Shown: in pieces, positions 31,427 to 35,037 of the stretch
Layout: every line of letters starts with the position of its first letter
Position numbering within the stretch: the first letter of the stretch is position 1
Source: an uncultured Bacilli bacterium
GTDB taxonomy: Bacteria > Bacillota_I > Bacilli_A > RF39 > UBA660
DNA length: 35,037 bases
Assembly (NCBI GenBank): GCA_910578855.1
Contig: CAJTRV010000010.1
Span: 1 to 35,037 of the forward strand
Direction of reading: 5' to 3'
Notes under the pieces: generated by a model
The model's database searches: none
Told to the model about the DNA's origin: nothing
The model's input: the letters and a program-made list of their open reading frames with translations, nothing else
Position numbers and translations under genes: made by a program

Positions 31427-31455
31427 AAAAGAATGCTTAAAAGTATTCTTTTTTT
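31427..31455 (+). terminator. Terminator before clpC
   Basis: AAAAGAATGC pairs with GTATTCTTTT (one G-T pair) around TTAAAA, followed by Ts. Confidence 0.8.
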
Positions 31456-31516
31456 GTTTGAAAAGACAAAATATTCATCATCATAGTCATAGAATGGTGA
31501 TAAAGGAGAGATGACT

Positions 31517-33844
31517 ATGTTTGGAAATTTTACAGAACAAGCTAGAAGAATATTAGTACAAGCTAAATTAGAAATGAAAGAATTACGACATCCTTATGTC
31601 GGGAGTGAACATTTATTACTCGCTATTTTAAAAGATGATAATACCATTACGAAAAAATTGAAACAATATCGTTTAGATTATCCAACCTTAAAAGAGGAGA
31701 TTATTGAAATTGTTGGAGTTGGTAGCAAAGAAAGTAATTGGTTTCTCTATACCCCACTATTAAAAAGGGTATTAGAAAATGCCACGATTGATGCCAAAGA
31801 AAATAATGCTGGTGAAGTGACAATTTCGCACCTTTTCTCTAGTTTATTAGAAGAAGGGGAAGGGGTTGCAATTCGTATTCTTTTAGGAATGGGAATTGAC
31901 CTTGATGAATTGTATGCTGCATTTTCGTTCCGCCTCAGTTCAAATGGGAAAGCTCGTGGTAGTGAAAAACTATTATTAGAAGAGCTAGGAATTGATCTAA
32001 CCGAAAAAGCCCGTCAAGGAGAACTAGATCCAGTCATTGGGCGAGATAAAGAAATTAAACGAGTGTTAGAGATTTTGACACGGCGTACAAAGAATAATCC
32101 GTTGTTGATTGGGGATGCTGGAGTAGGGAAAACCGCTATTGTCGAAGAACTCAGTCGCATGATTGCCTTTGGTGAAGTGCCACTCTCGTTAAAAAATAAG
32201 CGAATTATTTCGCTCGATATGGCAACTACGGTTGCGGGCACCAAATATCGTGGGGAATTTGAGGATCGGATGCGAAAGATCTTAAAAGAAATTGAGGAAA
32301 ACGATAATATTATATTATTTATCGATGAGATCCATACATTAGTAGGTGCAGGTGGCGCCGAAGGAGCAATTGATGCTTCCAATATTTTTAAGCCAGCATT
32401 AGCTCGTAATAAGTTACGGTTAATTGGGGCTACGACGACGGCGGAATATAAGAAATATATCGAAGAGGATGGCGCTCTTGAACGTCGTTTCCAAAAGATC
32501 ATGGTTGATATTCCATCGACTGACACAGTAAAAGAAATCCTCTATAAATTACGCCCAATCTACGAAAAATATCATTTAGTTGAAATTAGCGATGCGATGA
32601 TTGACTTAATCATTCGTCTTAGTGATCAATATGTCTATGATCGTCATCAACCTGACAAAGCCATTGATATTATGGATGAAGTGTGTTCTAAGGTTAGTTT
32701 AAAAGAGAGTAAGGAATTGAAACGTTATAATTGTTTAAATAAAGAGTTACAAGGAGTACGGAAGCAAAAGAATGAAGCAATTGTCAATGATGATTTTGAG
32801 ATTGCATCACAGTTTAAGGATCAAGAAAATCAAATTATGAATGAAATGAATGAACTGGAATTGTTGCTTTACCGAAAAGATCAACGGAAACAAGTAACCA
32901 AAGAGGATATTGCCAGTGTTGTCAATATGAAAACAAACATTCCTGTCTATGAATTGTTACAAGATAATATCACAGTGATTGAAAAAATTGAGGCCGCCTT
33001 ACGAGATCGAATTTTAGGACAAGAAGAAGCTGTCAGTAGTGTAATTGATCTATCAAAACGAATTAAATTGGGATACCAAGATAAAAATAGATGCTATTCC
33101 TACTTGTTTTGTGGCCCTTCTGGTGTTGGGAAAACAGAGCTTAGTAAGATCTTTGCTAACCATCTTGTCGGTGAGAATAATGTGATTAAACTCGATATGA
33201 GTGAATTTGCAGAAGCCCATACAATTAGTAAGATTGTAGGAGCTCCTCCTGGATATGTTGGGTATATGGATCATCGAAATATTTTAGAAGAGATTAAAAA
33301 TAAACCATATAGTGTATTAATTCTCGATGAAATTGAGAAAGCCCATCCATCGATTTTAAACCTATTCTTACAAATCTTAGATGAAGGAAAAGTCAAGGAT
33401 TCAAAGGGGACCCTTGTTCGCTTTGATCATGTTATGATTGTAATGACTTCTAATATTGGCTTTCATGATATTAATATTGGTTTTCAACAGGATGGATCTG
33501 GTAAAGTTGTGAGTAAACTAAAAGAATATTTTAGTGTTCCATTTATTAATCGAATTGATCATGTGATCATTTTTGGGAAGCTATCAAAGGATGTCATGGT
33601 TCAATTGACTGCGAAAAAATTGGATCAAGTAAAACAGAAGTATGCGGCTCGTGATGTTGTGGTTACCTTTGCCAAACAATTGATTGAACAGATCGTTACG
33701 GAATCCCATTATGAAGAATTTGGGGCCCGCAAATTAGATAAGATTATTACTGATTATATTGAAAATCAAATCATTGAAGAAATTATTACAGGTCATAATA
33801 AAGTTAAGGTAAAAACGCTAAAGATTGAGAGTAAAATTTCGTAA
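31517..33844 (+). CDS. clpC: ClpC-type AAA+ unfoldase
   Basis: A 775-residue Hsp100 ATPase that unfolds proteins for ClpP. Order: Clp N-terminal repeat domain (about 1-145, beginning FGNFTEQARRILVQAK), AAA domain 1 with Walker A GDAGVGKT and Walker B ILFIDEIHTLVGAG, a UVR-type coiled coil (LNKELQGVRKQKNEAIVNDDFE) that marks ClpC over ClpA/B/E, and AAA domain 2 with GPSGVGKTEL and SVLILDEIEKAHP. It is slightly shorter than Bacillus ClpC (about 810). ATG 31517 is 8 bases after AAAGGAG; ATG 31511 is too close. The usual partners ctsR, mcsA and mcsB are absent, and no CtsR-type GGTCAAA repeat is visible upstream. Confidence 0.93.
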   Translation: MFGNFTEQARRILVQAKLEMKELRHPYVGSEHLLLAILKDDNTITKKLKQYRLDYPTLKEEIIEIVGVGSKESNWFLYTPLLKRVLENATIDAKENNAGEVTISHLFSSLLEEGEGVAIRILLGMGIDLDELYAAFSFRLSSNGKARGSEKLLLEELGIDLTEKARQGELDPVIGRDKEIKRVLEILTRRTKNNPLLIGDAGVGKTAIVEELSRMIAFGEVPLSLKNKRIISLDMATTVAGTKYRGEFEDRMRKILKEIEENDNIILFIDEIHTLVGAGGAEGAIDASNIFKPALARNKLRLIGATTTAEYKKYIEEDGALERRFQKIMVDIPSTDTVKEILYKLRPIYEKYHLVEISDAMIDLIIRLSDQYVYDRHQPDKAIDIMDEVCSKVSLKESKELKRYNCLNKELQGVRKQKNEAIVNDDFEIASQFKDQENQIMNEMNELELLLYRKDQRKQVTKEDIASVVNMKTNIPVYELLQDNITVIEKIEAALRDRILGQEEAVSSVIDLSKRIKLGYQDKNRCYSYLFCGPSGVGKTELSKIFANHLVGENNVIKLDMSEFAEAHTISKIVGAPPGYVGYMDHRNILEEIKNKPYSVLILDEIEKAHPSILNLFLQILDEGKVKDSKGTLVRFDHVMIVMTSNIGFHDINIGFQQDGSGKVVSKLKEYFSVPFINRIDHVIIFGKLSKDVMVQLTAKKLDQVKQKYAARDVVVTFAKQLIEQIVTESHYEEFGARKLDKIITDYIENQIIEEIITGHNKVKVKTLKIESKIS

Positions 33845-33911
33845 ACCATCTAGAAAATAGGACCATATGAATGGTAAATAATGGTATACTATAGTTAGAA
33901 TGGAGGAAATT

Positions 33912-34964
33912 ATGGATCAAGTAAAAGTAGTACAATATGGCTGTGGTAAGATGTCAATCTATACCATACGCTATGTAATGGAAAAAGGAGGAACTATCGT
34001 TGGAGCGGTTGATATCAATCCAGAGGTCATTGGGAAAGATATTGGCGATATTATGGGGATTGCGCCACTTGGAGTAACGATTGTATCCCCTTCTGAAGCT
34101 GAGGCGATGATGCAGGAAGTCAAACCAGATGTGTGTATCATTGAGACAATGAGCTTGATGAAGGATATTGAAGATGCACTCATGTTAGCTGCTAAACTTG
34201 GTGTTAATGCGATTACCACTTGTGAAGAGGCTTTTTATCCAATGGTTTCATCACCGGAACTTACCAAAAAGATTGATGCGCTAGCCCGTGAAACAGGGTG
34301 TACGATTACTGGTAGTGGCTACCAAGATGTGGCTTGGGGAAATCTTATTGCTGTCCTTGCCGGAACAACACATAAGATTACAGAAATTAGGGGAAGTTCT
34401 AGTTATAATGTTGAAGATTACGGAATTGCTCTCGCGAGAGCCCATGGGGCAGGTCTTAGTCTCGCTGACTTTGATCGCGAGGTAGCGGCTGCTGATAATA
34501 TTAGTGCCGAAGCTCGGCAAGCGTTAATTGCTGAAGGAAACTTTTTACCATCTTATATGTGGAATGCCAGTGCCTGGATTTGTGATAAACTAGGACTTAC
34601 GATTAAAAGTCAAACGCAAAAATGTGTTCCCATTACTCACGATGAAGATATTCACTCTGATACTCTAGGAATGGATATTAAAGCTGGAGATGCGATTGGA
34701 ATGAGTGCGGTGGTGACCACAGAAACAGAAGAAGGGATTACGATTGTGGCCGAGTGTATTGGAAAAGTATATGCCAAGGGAGTTGTCGATAAAAACGAAT
34801 GGACGATTGTTGGCGAGCCAACGACGAGTGTTGTTGTCAGTGAACCTAAGACCGTTGAACTGACATGTGCTAGTATTGTTAACCGTATTCCTGATTTACT
34901 TGCTGAAGAACCAGGTTTTGTTCCAACGAGCGAAATGGGTGAATTAACTTATATTGTAAAATAA
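33912..34964 (+). CDS. DapB-fold NAD(P)-dependent dehydrogenase (2,4-diaminopentanoate dehydrogenase-like)
   Basis: A 350-residue oxidoreductase with a dihydrodipicolinate reductase-like N-terminal Rossmann domain (KVVQYGCGKMSIYTIRYV, then GTIVGAVDINPEVIGKDIG) and a larger catalytic part with TGSGYQDVAWGN and SSSYNVEDYG. The overall size and the IGKDIGDIMG segment resemble clostridial Ord, 2,4-diaminopentanoate dehydrogenase of ornithine fermentation, better than true DapB (about 260 residues). No other ornithine-pathway gene is in view, so the substrate is uncertain. GGAGG lies 7 bases before ATG 33912, with TATACT at 33885-33890 upstream. Confidence 0.75.
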   Translation: MDQVKVVQYGCGKMSIYTIRYVMEKGGTIVGAVDINPEVIGKDIGDIMGIAPLGVTIVSPSEAEAMMQEVKPDVCIIETMSLMKDIEDALMLAAKLGVNAITTCEEAFYPMVSSPELTKKIDALARETGCTITGSGYQDVAWGNLIAVLAGTTHKITEIRGSSSYNVEDYGIALARAHGAGLSLADFDREVAAADNISAEARQALIAEGNFLPSYMWNASAWICDKLGLTIKSQTQKCVPITHDEDIHSDTLGMDIKAGDAIGMSAVVTTETEEGITIVAECIGKVYAKGVVDKNEWTIVGEPTTSVVVSEPKTVELTCASIVNRIPDLLAEEPGFVPTSEMGELTYIVK

Positions 34965-34965
34965 A

Positions 34966-35003
34966 AAAGTTACGAGCTACTCGAGACTGCTGAAAAAGTA
35001 GTC
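34966..35003 (+). mobile_element. Interrupted terminator and possible IS terminal repeat
   Basis: AAAAAAGTTACGAG, CTA, CTCG looks like the left arm, loop and first bases of a terminator right arm; the expected continuation TAACTTTTTT is replaced by GAGACTGCTGAAAAAGTAGTC (34983-35003). A GAG(A/G)CTG(C/T)TGAAAAAGT sequence is what I would expect at the end of an IS1182-like element in Firmicutes. The window stops before any transposase is visible. Confidence 0.35.
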
Positions 35004-35037
35004 AAAATTAAAACTGATATTTAGAAATAAAAATCTA

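Noticed and set aside
32014..32526. Minus-strand frame of 170 codons opposite clpC
   Set aside because: It lies fully inside the well-supported ClpC AAA domain 1 and its translation is Ser/Ile-rich without domain features; a shadow frame.
1..35037. CRISPR array, rRNA genes or prophage module
   Set aside because: No regularly spaced direct repeats, no rRNA sequence and no phage structural or integrase genes were seen.

Overview
The window reads as a chromosomal segment of a low-GC, endospore-forming member of the Bacillota. Support for this comes from a spore-cortex cluster in the order known from Bacillus (dacB-spmA-spmB followed by rluB), a tricistronic gerA-type germinant receptor operon, a PdaA-like cortex deacetylase, a T-box-controlled asnS, AT-rich third codon positions and strong Shine-Dalgarno sites. 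The exact order cannot be fixed from sequence reading alone; a Bacilli or Erysipelotrichia-like lineage is my best guess.

Layout. (1) 1-3.5 kb is an accessory, decayed zone: a Nudix hydrolase, several broken gene remnants, a stand-alone COG3910-type ATPase, a minimal RelA/SpoT-like protein, a small protein with an HGS motif, and a transglutaminase-like gene split by a frameshift in a C-run. (2) 3.5-10.7 kb holds an esterase, the AP endonuclease exoA, a GyrI-like protein, a membrane-anchored PdaA-like deacetylase, tRNA-Ala(UGC), a DppA-type D-aminopeptidase, a protein of unknown function, a lipoprotein and two small conserved genes. (3) 10.8-13.9 kb holds the asparagine T-box, asnS and two unknown proteins. 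(4) 13.9-18.8 kb holds a lipoprotein, dacB-spmA-spmB, rluB, a ferredoxin on the opposite strand and an acidic tail-anchored protein. (5) 18.8-23.4 kb on the minus strand holds gerAA-gerAC-gerAB and a short-chain dehydrogenase. (6) 23.5-28.2 kb holds an rRNA uracil methyltransferase, a decayed S66 LD-carboxypeptidase, a 545-residue protein with an R-S-ExE ADP-ribosyltransferase domain, and a membrane-anchored GH25 lysozyme. (7) 28.3-35.0 kb holds uppP, an RluA-type pseudouridine synthase, an Spx/ArsC-like protein, a P-loop remnant, two small genes, clpC and a DapB-fold dehydrogenase. The last 60 bases may be the edge of an insertion sequence sitting inside a terminator.

How the genes work together. 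Much of the window concerns the envelope and spore: peptidoglycan tailoring (DacB, PdaA-like, GH25, UppP, DppA-like), spore core dehydration (SpmA/B) and germination (GerA/B/C). Housekeeping genes for translation and repair lie between them. The most unusual content is the ADP-ribosyltransferase fused to a long helical tail at 25.3 kb, the decayed island at the left end with alarmone-synthetase-like and ADP-ribosyltransferase-like genes, and a repeated promoter layout in which the -10 box lies only 15-17 bases before the start codon, implying transcripts that begin at the ribosome binding site.
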